Source: Pseudoalteromonas sp. NC201 (lineage in GTDB: Bacteria; Pseudomonadota; Gammaproteobacteria; Enterobacterales; Alteromonadaceae). Taken from it: 64,000 nt of DNA. Position 1 is the first letter of the stretch. Each line of letters begins with the position of its first letter. This document shows, piece by piece, positions 54,088 to 62,385 of this stretch. A model generated the notes under the pieces. That model had not been told where the DNA came from. It ran no database searches and saw only the letters and a program-made list of their open reading frames with translations. The translations under genes were made by a program, and so were the position numbers. The stretch covers positions 191,049 through 255,048 of the forward strand of contig NZ_CP022522.1 in NCBI RefSeq assembly GCF_002850255.1, in the 5' to 3' direction.

Positions 54088-55107
54088 GTGACTAGTTTGC
54101 AGTCTTATCACACTTTTTCGCTGCCGTCGGGTTGCGAGTCCCTTATTGTTATCACAGATCCACATGCGCTGGTTGAGCTCGATTTCAGTCGTCCTTTCTT
54201 TTTAATTGGGGAAGGGAGTAATACCATTTTTCTGGAAAACTATGCTGGAACCGTTATTAAGCTTGCGACCTTAGGTGTCGATATCGAGCAACAAGATGAT
54301 GATTATGTCGTTACAGTCGCAGCTGGAGAAAACTGGCACCAGCTCGTTACAAAGCTGCTTGATAACGGAATTGATGGGTTAGAGAACCTCGCATTGATCC
54401 CTGGTACCGTTGGTGCGGCACCGGTACAAAATATCGGCGCCTACGGCGTTGAAGTATCACAATTTATCACCGCCGTTAGAGGGTTTGATATCGCCGAGCG
54501 GCGCTTCACGACATTAACAAATGCAGAGTGTGAATTTGGCTATCGAGATTCAGTCTTTAAACACCGCCTAAAAGATAAGTTTGTTATTACTGAAGTGACA
54601 TTGACATTGCCTAAACGTTGGCAGCCAACGTTAAGTTATGGCCCTCTACAAAGCTTGAGTGATACAGCAACCGCGCAAGAGATCTGTGAAGCGGTGATAG
54701 TTACTCGAAACAGTAAATTGCCCGATCCTGCGACGCTTGCAAATGCCGGGAGCTTTTTTAAAAACCCAGTAGTTGATAGGGCGTTTGCAGCTAAGTTGCA
54801 AAGTCAATTTCCAGAGATGCCAGCGTTTAATGTGGACAATGACCATGTAAAACTTGCGGCTGGTTGGTTAATTGACAAAGCGGGTCTAAAAGGCTGCCAC
54901 CGTGGAGCCATTCGTGTGTATGAGAAACAAGCACTAGTACTTGTTCATAGCGGTGGCAGCACCGGTGAAGATTTAAAACAGTTAGTGAGCCATATTCAAC
55001 AAACCGTTTGGCAAAAATTTGCTGTGTTACTCGAGCATGAAGTGCGCCTTATAACAAAGCATGGTGAATGTCAGTTGCAAAGTGTGGAATATCATGAAAA
55101 AGCCTGA
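54088..55107 (+). CDS. murB: UDP-N-acetylenolpyruvoylglucosamine reductase
   Basis: FAD enzyme reducing the enolpyruvyl intermediate in peptidoglycan precursor synthesis. 339 residues of type I MurB: GEGSNTIFLENYAGTVIKL, IPGTVGAAPVQNIGAYGVE, catalytic Ser in NAGSFFKNPV and Glu in LLEHEVRLI. Start is GTG 54088 with AAGG six bases upstream. Overlaps birA by 14 bases. Confidence 0.97.
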   Translation: MTSLQSYHTFSLPSGCESLIVITDPHALVELDFSRPFFLIGEGSNTIFLENYAGTVIKLATLGVDIEQQDDDYVVTVAAGENWHQLVTKLLDNGIDGLENLALIPGTVGAAPVQNIGAYGVEVSQFITAVRGFDIAERRFTTLTNAECEFGYRDSVFKHRLKDKFVITEVTLTLPKRWQPTLSYGPLQSLSDTATAQEICEAVIVTRNSKLPDPATLANAGSFFKNPVVDRAFAAKLQSQFPEMPAFNVDNDHVKLAAGWLIDKAGLKGCHRGAIRVYEKQALVLVHSGGSTGEDLKQLVSHIQQTVWQKFAVLLEHEVRLITKHGECQLQSVEYHEKA

Positions 55108-56086
55108 TCATAAAAAGCAAACGATTTTAGCGGCCTTGAACAAAGGAAAGTTTGTCTCAGGGCAGGAGTTGGGTGAGCAATTAGGTATTAGTCGCGCGGC
55201 TATTGCAAAGCATATTGCGGCGTTGCAAGAGATGGGCGTGGATATTTTTCGAGTCAATGGCCGCGGCTATAAACTCAATTATAGCTTACCGCTTATTCAT
55301 CAAAGTAAGTTGAATACTCTATGGCAACAGCAGTTTCAAAGTGAGTGTCCAATCGAATATCACGCAATTATAGACTCAACGAATAGCGAGCTAATGCGTC
55401 GTTTGCAGGACAAACAGAATATGGGCTCAGGCCATGTCTTGGTGGCAGAAATGCAGCAAGCTGGCAGAGGGCGCAGAGGTCGGGTATGGCAATCGCCCTT
55501 TGGTGCTAACCTTTATTACAGTTATTACTGGCAGTTTGACGCTGGCATGCAAGCCGCGATGGGCTTATCTATTGCTGTAGGACTTGCAGTATATGATGCG
55601 TTAAAGGTCCTTTATGGTATTTCCGTTGAATTAAAATGGCCAAACGATATATATCTCAACCAGCAAAAACTGGCGGGGATTTTAGTTGAGCTAGAAGGGC
55701 AGGTGGAAGGGCCTTGCCATCTCGTGATTGGGATTGGGCTAAATATATGTATGCCAGAATCTGCCTCTAAGCACATCGACCAAGCTTGGACAGATCTGCA
55801 AACGCACTTAGGCCAAATTGATAAAAATCAGTTAGTGGTGCAGCTCACTCACTCCTTGTCTGAGCGTCTTGCCCAGTATAAAGAGTCTGGACTAAGCGAA
55901 ATGGTGACCGAATGGAATAGTCTAAATGCCTTTAAAGGTGACGCGGTGACCTTGAGTACTGGACAAAGAGAATGGCGTGGGATCTGTGAAGGCATAGATA
56001 TGCAAGGCGGCTTATTGCTTAGGCAAGATGGTGAGCTTAAAGCTTTTTATGGCGGTGAAATTTCGTTAAGAAAGGTGACATCGTGA
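55094..56086 (+). CDS. birA: Biotin-protein ligase and biotin operon repressor BirA
   Basis: Attaches biotin to BCCP and represses biotin synthesis. 330 residues from ATG 55094: winged helix (GQELGEQLGISRAAIAKHIAAL), ligase domain with the biotin loop GRGRRGRVWQSPFG and KWPNDIYL, and the C-terminal SH3-like domain. Order murB-birA-coaX with short overlaps is that of an operon. The longer open frame upstream lies inside murB and is not supported. Confidence 0.97.
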   Translation: MKKPDHKKQTILAALNKGKFVSGQELGEQLGISRAAIAKHIAALQEMGVDIFRVNGRGYKLNYSLPLIHQSKLNTLWQQQFQSECPIEYHAIIDSTNSELMRRLQDKQNMGSGHVLVAEMQQAGRGRRGRVWQSPFGANLYYSYYWQFDAGMQAAMGLSIAVGLAVYDALKVLYGISVELKWPNDIYLNQQKLAGILVELEGQVEGPCHLVIGIGLNICMPESASKHIDQAWTDLQTHLGQIDKNQLVVQLTHSLSERLAQYKESGLSEMVTEWNSLNAFKGDAVTLSTGQREWRGICEGIDMQGGLLLRQDGELKAFYGGEISLRKVTS

Positions 56087-56775
56087 AACTGCTAATTGAC
56101 GTCGGTAATACTGCAGTTAAATATGCGCTTGAGCATGAAGGCCGTATTAGTCCTGTAAAAGAAAGTGATATTGAATGGCAAAAGCTAACCGCAATTGTCT
56201 GCTCTCAGGTTGGTAAGGTGGCGGGATTACAGTGGGTGGAAAGTCGTGCCTCTGAGTTTGGTCTTGTGCTAGAGCAAGCACAAGTATCGGCAAGGCGAGC
56301 TGGGGTAACTTGCGCCTATCCTAGTTTTAAAAATTTGGGAATTGATAGGTGGCTTGCGGTACTCGCCGCGCATGCTCTATATCCAACACAAGATATTATC
56401 GTAATTGATTCTGGCACTGCGACCACGGTTGATGTAGTGACTGCACATGGGATACACATGGGAGGGTGGATTTTACCAGGTATCGATCTCATGATTTCCA
56501 GTATTACCGCGCGTGCAGAGCGGGTATTTTGTGATGAGAACACGCCTTTTGCCGCAGAATTTGCTAAAAATACACCAGAGGCGGTGAAAAATGGTGCGTT
56601 AGCCGCAACACTTGGGCTCGTACATAGTGCAAAACAGCAACTTAATAATGAGTCTGCGTTGGTATTGTGTGCAGGTGGATATGGCGAGTTAATAAAAAAT
56701 CATATGGCGTCAGCGGTTTTTGATGACCTTTTGGTATTCAAAGGGTTGTCAGTTTGGTGGAAAAACCCACAATAA
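56083..56775 (+). CDS. coaX: Type III pantothenate kinase
   Basis: First step of coenzyme A synthesis. 230 residues: phosphate motif DVGNTAVKYAL at the N terminus, GIDRWLA, and DSGTATTVD. Type III enzyme, insensitive to CoA feedback. GTG start overlaps the birA stop (GTGA). Followed by the tRNA operon promoter. Confidence 0.96.
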   Translation: MKLLIDVGNTAVKYALEHEGRISPVKESDIEWQKLTAIVCSQVGKVAGLQWVESRASEFGLVLEQAQVSARRAGVTCAYPSFKNLGIDRWLAVLAAHALYPTQDIIVIDSGTATTVDVVTAHGIHMGGWILPGIDLMISSITARAERVFCDENTPFAAEFAKNTPEAVKNGALAATLGLVHSAKQQLNNESALVLCAGGYGELIKNHMASAVFDDLLVFKGLSVWWKNPQ

Positions 56776-56849
56776 CTGTAAAAATGTCATGGGATTGGCT
56801 TAAAACTGAGCGTTTGAACAATAAATTTAAATTTTTTTGCATATTCCTG

Positions 56850-56878
56850 TTGCATCAAGTCAATGGTTGCTCTAATAT
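56850..56878 (+). promoter_or_regulatory. Promoter of the tRNA-tuf operon
   Basis: TTGCAT (56850-56855), 17-base spacer, TAATAT (56873-56878), followed by a GC-rich discriminator (CTCGCCCC), typical of stringently controlled stable-RNA promoters. Predicted start near 56886, just before the first tRNA. Confidence 0.75.
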
Positions 56879-56899
56879 CTCGCCCCGTACTAAAGCAGT

Positions 56900-56975
<76 letters not shown>

Positions 56976-57023
56976 TCTTTTTACCCTATCTTGTATAGGA
57001 TGCTTTAGGAAAGAATTTTACGT

Positions 57024-57108
57024 GGAGGGGTTCCCGAGCGGCCAAAGGGATCAGACTGTAAATCTGACGGCTCAGCCTTCGCTGGTTCGAATCCAGCTCC
57101 CTCCACCA
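57024..57108 (+). tRNA. tRNA-Tyr (GTA)
   Basis: 85 bases with CCA and a long variable arm, as expected for tRNA-Tyr. Anticodon loop CTGTAAA gives GTA. Acceptor GGAGGGG pairs with CCCTCC. Confidence 0.98.
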
Positions 57109-57152
57109 CTTTATTCTTGACGGTTAGAGGTAGTTAAGAACAGGTTCCTAAA

Positions 57153-57227
<75 letters not shown>

Positions 57228-57240
57228 GTTCGTCTGGCGT

Positions 57241-57316
57241 GCTGATATAGCTCAGTTGGTAGAGCGCACCCTTGGTAAGGGTGAGGTCGGCAGTTCAAAT
57301 CTGCCTATCAGCACCA
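57241..57316 (+). tRNA. tRNA-Thr (GGT)
   Basis: 76 bases with CCA. Anticodon loop TTGGTAA gives GGT; acceptor GCTGATA pairs with TATCAGC. Fourth tRNA; tuf starts 138 bases downstream. Confidence 0.98.
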
Positions 57317-57453
57317 GTCTCCGAAGAATCTTCTCAAATACTTCCTTTGAATTGTCGAAAAAATATTTATAATAGACTGAATAATTCTAATCCACACTCG
57401 TCGTGGATTATTTTTATATGTAATCTAGATACACAAAACTTATAGGTTTCGTC

Positions 57454-58638
57454 ATGGCAAAAGAAAAGTTTGAACGCGTAAAACCGCACGTAAACGTAGG
57501 TACAATCGGCCACGTTGACCACGGTAAAACAACTCTAACTGCAGCAATCACTAACGTACTTGCAAAAGTATACGGTGGTGAAGCAAAAGACTTCGCATCA
57601 ATCGATAACGCTCCAGAAGAGCGTGAGCGTGGTATCACAATCTCAACTTCACACGTTGAGTATGACACACCAACTCGTCACTATGCACACGTAGACTGTC
57701 CAGGACACGCTGACTATGTTAAAAACATGATCACTGGTGCTGCACAGATGGACGGCGCGATCCTAGTAGTTGCTGCTACTGACGGTCCTATGCCTCAAAC
57801 ACGTGAGCACATCCTACTTTCTCGTCAGGTTGGTGTACCTTACATCATCGTATTCATGAACAAATGTGACATGGTTGACGACGAAGAGCTACTAGAGCTA
57901 GTAGAGATGGAAGTTCGTGAACTACTTTCTGAGTACGACTTCCCAGGTGATGACCTACCTCTAATCCAAGGTTCTGCGCTTAAAGCGTTAGAAGGCGAGA
58001 AAGAGTGGGAAGACAAAATCGTTGAGCTTGCAGAAGCACTAGATTCTTACATCCCAGAGCCAGAGCGTGACATCGATAAGCCATTCATCATGCCTATCGA
58101 AGACGTATTCTCAATCCAGGGTCGTGGTACAGTAGTAACAGGCCGTGTAGAAGCTGGTATCATCAACGTGAACGACGAAGTAGAAATCGTAGGTATTAAA
58201 GAAACTACGAAGACAACTTGTACGGGTGTTGAGATGTTCCGTAAGCTTCTAGACGAAGGTCGTGCGGGTGAGAACATCGGTGCACTACTACGTGGTACTA
58301 AGCGTGATGAAGTTGAACGTGGTCAAGTACTATGTAAGCCTGGTTCAATTAAGCCACACACAAAATTCACTTCAGAAGTATACGTACTTTCGAAAGATGA
58401 AGGTGGTCGTCACACTCCTTTCTTCAAAGGTTACCGTCCACAGTTCTACTTCCGTACAACAGACGTAACTGGTGACATCCAGCTACCAGACGGCGTAGAA
58501 ATGGTAATGCCAGGCGACAACATCAAGATGACTGTTGAGCTAATCGTACCAATCGCGATGGACGAAGGTCTACGTTTCGCTATCCGTGAAGGTGGCCGTA
58601 CAGTAGGCGCTGGTGTTGTAGCAACAATCGAAGAGTAA
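57454..58638 (+). CDS. tuf: Elongation factor Tu
   Basis: GTPase delivering aminoacyl-tRNA to the ribosome. 394 residues, E. coli length. GHVDHGKTT (G1), DCPGHADYV (G3), NKCDMVDD (G4), and domains 2 and 3 complete to VGAGVVATI. Extreme codon bias (CGT for Arg, CTA for Leu). The Thr-Tyr-Gly-Thr tRNA prefix identifies this as the tufB-type copy. The usual tRNA-Trp/secE/nusG genes do not follow. Confidence 0.98.
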   Translation: MAKEKFERVKPHVNVGTIGHVDHGKTTLTAAITNVLAKVYGGEAKDFASIDNAPEERERGITISTSHVEYDTPTRHYAHVDCPGHADYVKNMITGAAQMDGAILVVAATDGPMPQTREHILLSRQVGVPYIIVFMNKCDMVDDEELLELVEMEVRELLSEYDFPGDDLPLIQGSALKALEGEKEWEDKIVELAEALDSYIPEPERDIDKPFIMPIEDVFSIQGRGTVVTGRVEAGIINVNDEVEIVGIKETTKTTCTGVEMFRKLLDEGRAGENIGALLRGTKRDEVERGQVLCKPGSIKPHTKFTSEVYVLSKDEGGRHTPFFKGYRPQFYFRTTDVTGDIQLPDGVEMVMPGDNIKMTVELIVPIAMDEGLRFAIREGGRTVGAGVVATIEE

Positions 58639-58642
58639 TCTT

Positions 58643-58990
58643 CGTAGCAGCGATTTTATATCGCGACCAGCAAAAAAGGTCGTGCTCTGATAAAGAGTAC
58701 GGCCTTTTTTAATGCCTTGTAGATGCGATTTTATATCGCGATCAATGAAAGGGTCATCCTCCAATAAGGCGTACAGACTTTTTAATGCCTCGTAGCAGCG
58801 ATTTTATATCGCGACCTGTGAAAAGGGTCATTCTCAAATAAGAAATACAGATTTCTTAATACCTCGTAGCAGCGATTTTATATCGCGATCAATGAAAGGG
58901 TCGTTCTCAAATAAGAAATACAGACTTTTTAATGCCTCGTAGCAGCGATTTTATATCGCGACCTGCGAACAGGGTCATTCTCCTATAAAA
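58643..58990 (+). repeat. Five tandem 73-75-bp repeats with a palindromic core, downstream of tuf
   Basis: Core GTAGCAGCGATTTTATATCG occurs with GCGAT starting at 58650, 58725, 58798, 58872 and 58945. Each core is a small GCGAT/ATCGC palindrome. The spacers are related to the tuf terminator: only the first keeps a working stem and T run, the others look like decayed copies. The remaining 208 bases before the next gene (58991-59198) show nothing clear apart from an AT-rich stretch. Confidence 0.9.
58673..58710 (+). terminator. Terminator of the tRNA-tuf operon
   Basis: Long stem AAAAAAGGTCGTGCTCT opposite AGAGTACGGCCTTTTTT with a four-base loop, ending in six T, within the first repeat unit. 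Confidence 0.92.
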
Positions 58991-59198
58991 GCATCATTTC
59001 TGTCATTGTGATGTTTATAACGAACAACTCGATAATGTTCTTATATTTGCTTTCGATAGCTTAAAATCCATATTCTCACCATTTAATCTCCCTATTCTAT
59101 ATGCTGATATCCTGCCACCAGTCACGTAAAAATTTGGTTAATTGCGTAAAGGTGTGCACAATAAGCCCATATAAAACCTAAAATTAGGGAGTGTAAAG

Positions 59199-60215
59199 AT
59201 GTTAGGTCTTTCGGCTCGTACAATTTCTGCTGTGCTCAGTATCACAATGTCACTATGTACTTTTGCAAGCTTTGCTAATGTAGATAAAGACAGATCCTAT
59301 ATTTTGGCAACAGCCTCATCTGGTGGCACTTTTTACCCAGTAGGCGTCGCGATTGCGACACTAACTAAGCTAAAAGTCACGCCGCAGCACGGTATGAGCG
59401 TGTCGGCCATTACCTCTGCTGGTTCTGGTGATAACCTCAAACTCATGCGTAATAAAGAAGCTGAACTGGCTATTCTACAGGGTCTTTACGGTGCGTGGGC
59501 GACACAGGGGACGGGGGCAATGGCATCCGTTGGCAAACAAGATTATCTGCGTTCTGTGACTATGCTGTGGCAAAACGTAGAGCACTTTGTCATTGCTAAG
59601 AAGTATGCCAAAACGGGCAACGTCTCAGATTTGAAAAACCTATATTCACAAGGGTTTGGCATTGGTAAGCGTAACTCTGGAACGGAAGGTTCTGGGAAGC
59701 ACATCATGGCTGCACTGGGCGTTGATAGTGACAAATTCACTTTGGTGCATAAAGGTTACGCGGGCTCTTCTAGCGCCCTACAAAATGGTCAGATTGCGGG
59801 AATGAATATTCCAGCAGGAGTACCTGTCAGCGCTATTACAAGTGCTTATGCAGCCGATGCCAATGGTATCGCGGTGCTGGATTTTACTGATGAGCAGCTA
59901 AATAAAGTCAACACTGAGGTAGAGCTATGGTCACGCTTCGAGATCCCAGCTAACACTTACCCCGGCCAAACTAACGCAATCAAAACGATTGCCCAGCCAA
60001 ACTTTCTTGCTGCACATAAAGACATGAGTGAGGAAGATGTATATCTGCTCACCAAGGCAATTTATGAAAATTTAGTCTTTCTTCAAACCATCCATAAAGC
60101 GACTAAAGCCATGGCGATAGAAAAGGCACTCATGGGACTGCCTGCAAAACTACATCCCGGTGCGCTGAAGTATTATAAAGAAATAGGTATTGCCGTACCT
60201 GCTCATCTGCAGTAG
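59199..60215 (+). CDS. TAXI family TRAP transporter solute-binding protein
   Basis: Periplasmic binding component of a tripartite ATP-independent transporter. 338 residues: signal peptide to about residue 27 (TFASFA), then TAXI fold (ATASSGGTFYPVGVAIATL, GIGKRNSGTEGSGKH). Substrate not evident; known TAXI proteins bind glutamate or other carboxylates. ATG start after AGGGAG. Next gene is the membrane part. Confidence 0.95.
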   Translation: MLGLSARTISAVLSITMSLCTFASFANVDKDRSYILATASSGGTFYPVGVAIATLTKLKVTPQHGMSVSAITSAGSGDNLKLMRNKEAELAILQGLYGAWATQGTGAMASVGKQDYLRSVTMLWQNVEHFVIAKKYAKTGNVSDLKNLYSQGFGIGKRNSGTEGSGKHIMAALGVDSDKFTLVHKGYAGSSSALQNGQIAGMNIPAGVPVSAITSAYAADANGIAVLDFTDEQLNKVNTEVELWSRFEIPANTYPGQTNAIKTIAQPNFLAAHKDMSEEDVYLLTKAIYENLVFLQTIHKATKAMAIEKALMGLPAKLHPGALKYYKEIGIAVPAHLQ

Positions 60216-60251
60216 CGCCGTCAACTAAGTAAAACGGGATAGTATCTATCA

Positions 60252-62336
60252 ATGAGTAATAGTAGCAATGAGCAAAGCACATTAGTAGCACCAACAGCAG
60301 CTCGTGAGCGGATCGCTTTTTATTTAGCGATACTCACGAGTCTGTTGCACCTCTATTTTAATTTGGTCGCCACTTGGCCGGATAACTATATTTCAGCCAT
60401 TCACTTCATGCTATTTGGTAGCATTATCTTGCTCACCTTGCCACTTAGAGTTGGCAAATTAGCAGTGCTTTCTAGCGTTATTGATATCGGGCTGTTTATC
60501 GGTTTAATCGTGAGCTGTGGCTATCTTGTTCTGTACAGTGATGCGCTGGCTGCGCGTAATTATGAATTTGCTGCGGCTGACTGGATAGCATCTTCCACCG
60601 CTGTACTCCTCGCGCTTGAGTTGGTCCGGCGCTGTATGGGCTGGTTTATCCCGATGATGATCCTACTGGCGATGAGTTATGTACTGTTTTTGGGACAGTA
60701 TATTGATGGCGTGTTTCATTTCGCTGGTTTAAGTGCAGAAACTATTTTGTTTCGCAATTACTTTGATGACGGCTTGTTTGGACCTATTGCTAAAATTTCT
60801 TGGACGTTTGTTTTTATGTTTATCTTGTTTGGCGCATTTCTAGTCCAAGCAGGAACTGGGGATTTTATCATTCGCTTTGCCAATGCGCTTGTTGGTCGCA
60901 TGGTTGGCGGACAAGGGCTTGTTGCTGTCGTGAGCTCGGGTATGATGGGCTCCGTATCGGGCTCTGCTATCGCGAATACAGCGGCGACTGGGGTGATCAG
61001 CATTCCATTAATGAAGAAAGCTGGCTTTCCTGCAAAGTTTGCGGCAGCAGTTGAAGCGGGAGCATCGACGGGAGGTCAGCTGATCCCGCCGATTATGGGG
61101 GCTGGTGTATTTGTGATGGCCTCCTATACTCAAATTCCTTATCTTACGATAATTGCGGCGGCCTTTGTTCCCGCACTGCTTTATTTCGCATCTATCGCCA
61201 TCTTTGTACGTATTCAAGCTACACGTTTGAATATCCAGCCAGCATTAGAGTCAGGGCAATTGAGTGCTTGGCAAGAGCTGAAGTCCGGTTGGCATCATTT
61301 ATTACCTATCGTGTTGCTCGTAACATTGATGATTTATGGCTTTACGCCAACTTATGCAGTCAGCATTGCGACGCTCAGTGTGTGTCTGTTTTCTTTGTTT
61401 TCACCTGCGCCGATGAGGTGGTCAAAGATTTTGGCTGCGCTTGCAAATGCAACTGAAAACAGCGCCAAGACAGCAATATTATTGGTGGCCATTGGCATGC
61501 TGGTTAATTGTATTTCGATCAGCTCATTAGGGGTTACTTTTTCTCTAATGATAAATGAATGGGCGGGAGCAAGCTTGATACTGTTGTTGGTATTGATTGC
61601 ACTGGCCTCGTTAATTATCGGTATGGGACTGCCCGTGACGGCATCATATATTGTGTTGGCAACGCTTTCTGCACCGGCTTTGTATGGCTTGATCAGCCAG
61701 TCTGCACTGGTAGAGATCATAGTAAATGGTCAACTCAATGACACTGCGACGATGATGATGAGTATGATGGCGCCAGCACTAGGTGAGATATACAACCAGC
61801 CAAATATTACCACGGCTCAAGTGTTTACTATTTTGGCAAGCTTGCCGCCAGAGGCTATTGATATTATTCGCAGTAGCCAATTTGATACCACGCATTTAGC
61901 CATGATGTTACTCTCTGCCCATATGATTATTTTTTGGTTATCGCAAGATAGCAATGTGACACCGCCAGTATGTTTGGTCGCTTTTACCGCTGCGGGAATT
62001 GCCAAAACACCGCCGATGGCAACAGGTATAGAAGCATGGAAAACGGCCAAAGCATTATACATCGTTCCTTTACTGTTTGCTTATACGCCGTTTATTGGAG
62101 GGAGTAACTTTGAGATCATGCAGGTTTTTTTCACCGCGCTTATAGGGATGTACGCTTTGGTAGCAGCGATATACGGTTATGCAGAGGCGAAGCTCAATAA
62201 GCCAATTAGGATGGTGCTAGCGCTTTTAGGTATCGCTTTAGTTTGGCCGCATCAAATGATCTCTGTAGATATAGCGGCGGCACTATGTGTTATTGCTGTT
62301 GTTATAAAGCAAGTAGTAGATAATCGTCTAACTTAA
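60252..62336 (+). CDS. TRAP transporter fused permease (4TM/12TM)
   Basis: 694-residue inner-membrane protein that fuses the small (DctQ-like) and large (DctM-like) subunits, the usual partner of TAXI proteins. The N-terminal four helices (to about 150) precede the large subunit region, with SGMMGSVSGSAIANTAATG and EAGASTGGQLIPPIMGAG conserved motifs. Uptake uses the sodium or proton gradient. 36 bases after the binding-protein gene, so one operon. Confidence 0.96.
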   Translation: MSNSSNEQSTLVAPTAARERIAFYLAILTSLLHLYFNLVATWPDNYISAIHFMLFGSIILLTLPLRVGKLAVLSSVIDIGLFIGLIVSCGYLVLYSDALAARNYEFAAADWIASSTAVLLALELVRRCMGWFIPMMILLAMSYVLFLGQYIDGVFHFAGLSAETILFRNYFDDGLFGPIAKISWTFVFMFILFGAFLVQAGTGDFIIRFANALVGRMVGGQGLVAVVSSGMMGSVSGSAIANTAATGVISIPLMKKAGFPAKFAAAVEAGASTGGQLIPPIMGAGVFVMASYTQIPYLTIIAAAFVPALLYFASIAIFVRIQATRLNIQPALESGQLSAWQELKSGWHHLLPIVLLVTLMIYGFTPTYAVSIATLSVCLFSLFSPAPMRWSKILAALANATENSAKTAILLVAIGMLVNCISISSLGVTFSLMINEWAGASLILLLVLIALASLIIGMGLPVTASYIVLATLSAPALYGLISQSALVEIIVNGQLNDTATMMMSMMAPALGEIYNQPNITTAQVFTILASLPPEAIDIIRSSQFDTTHLAMMLLSAHMIIFWLSQDSNVTPPVCLVAFTAAGIAKTPPMATGIEAWKTAKALYIVPLLFAYTPFIGGSNFEIMQVFFTALIGMYALVAAIYGYAEAKLNKPIRMVLALLGIALVWPHQMISVDIAAALCVIAVVIKQVVDNRLT

Positions 62337-62358
62337 GCTTTGCTATGCACCATAAAGT

Positions 62359-62379
62359 AGGCCCCTAAATTGGGGCCTT
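62359..62379. terminator. Hairpin between the TRAP and plsB genes
   Basis: Stem AGGCCCC/GGGGCCT with a 6-base loop lies between two convergent genes; only a short T tract follows, so efficiency is uncertain. Confidence 0.6.
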
Positions 62380-62385
62380 ATGATA

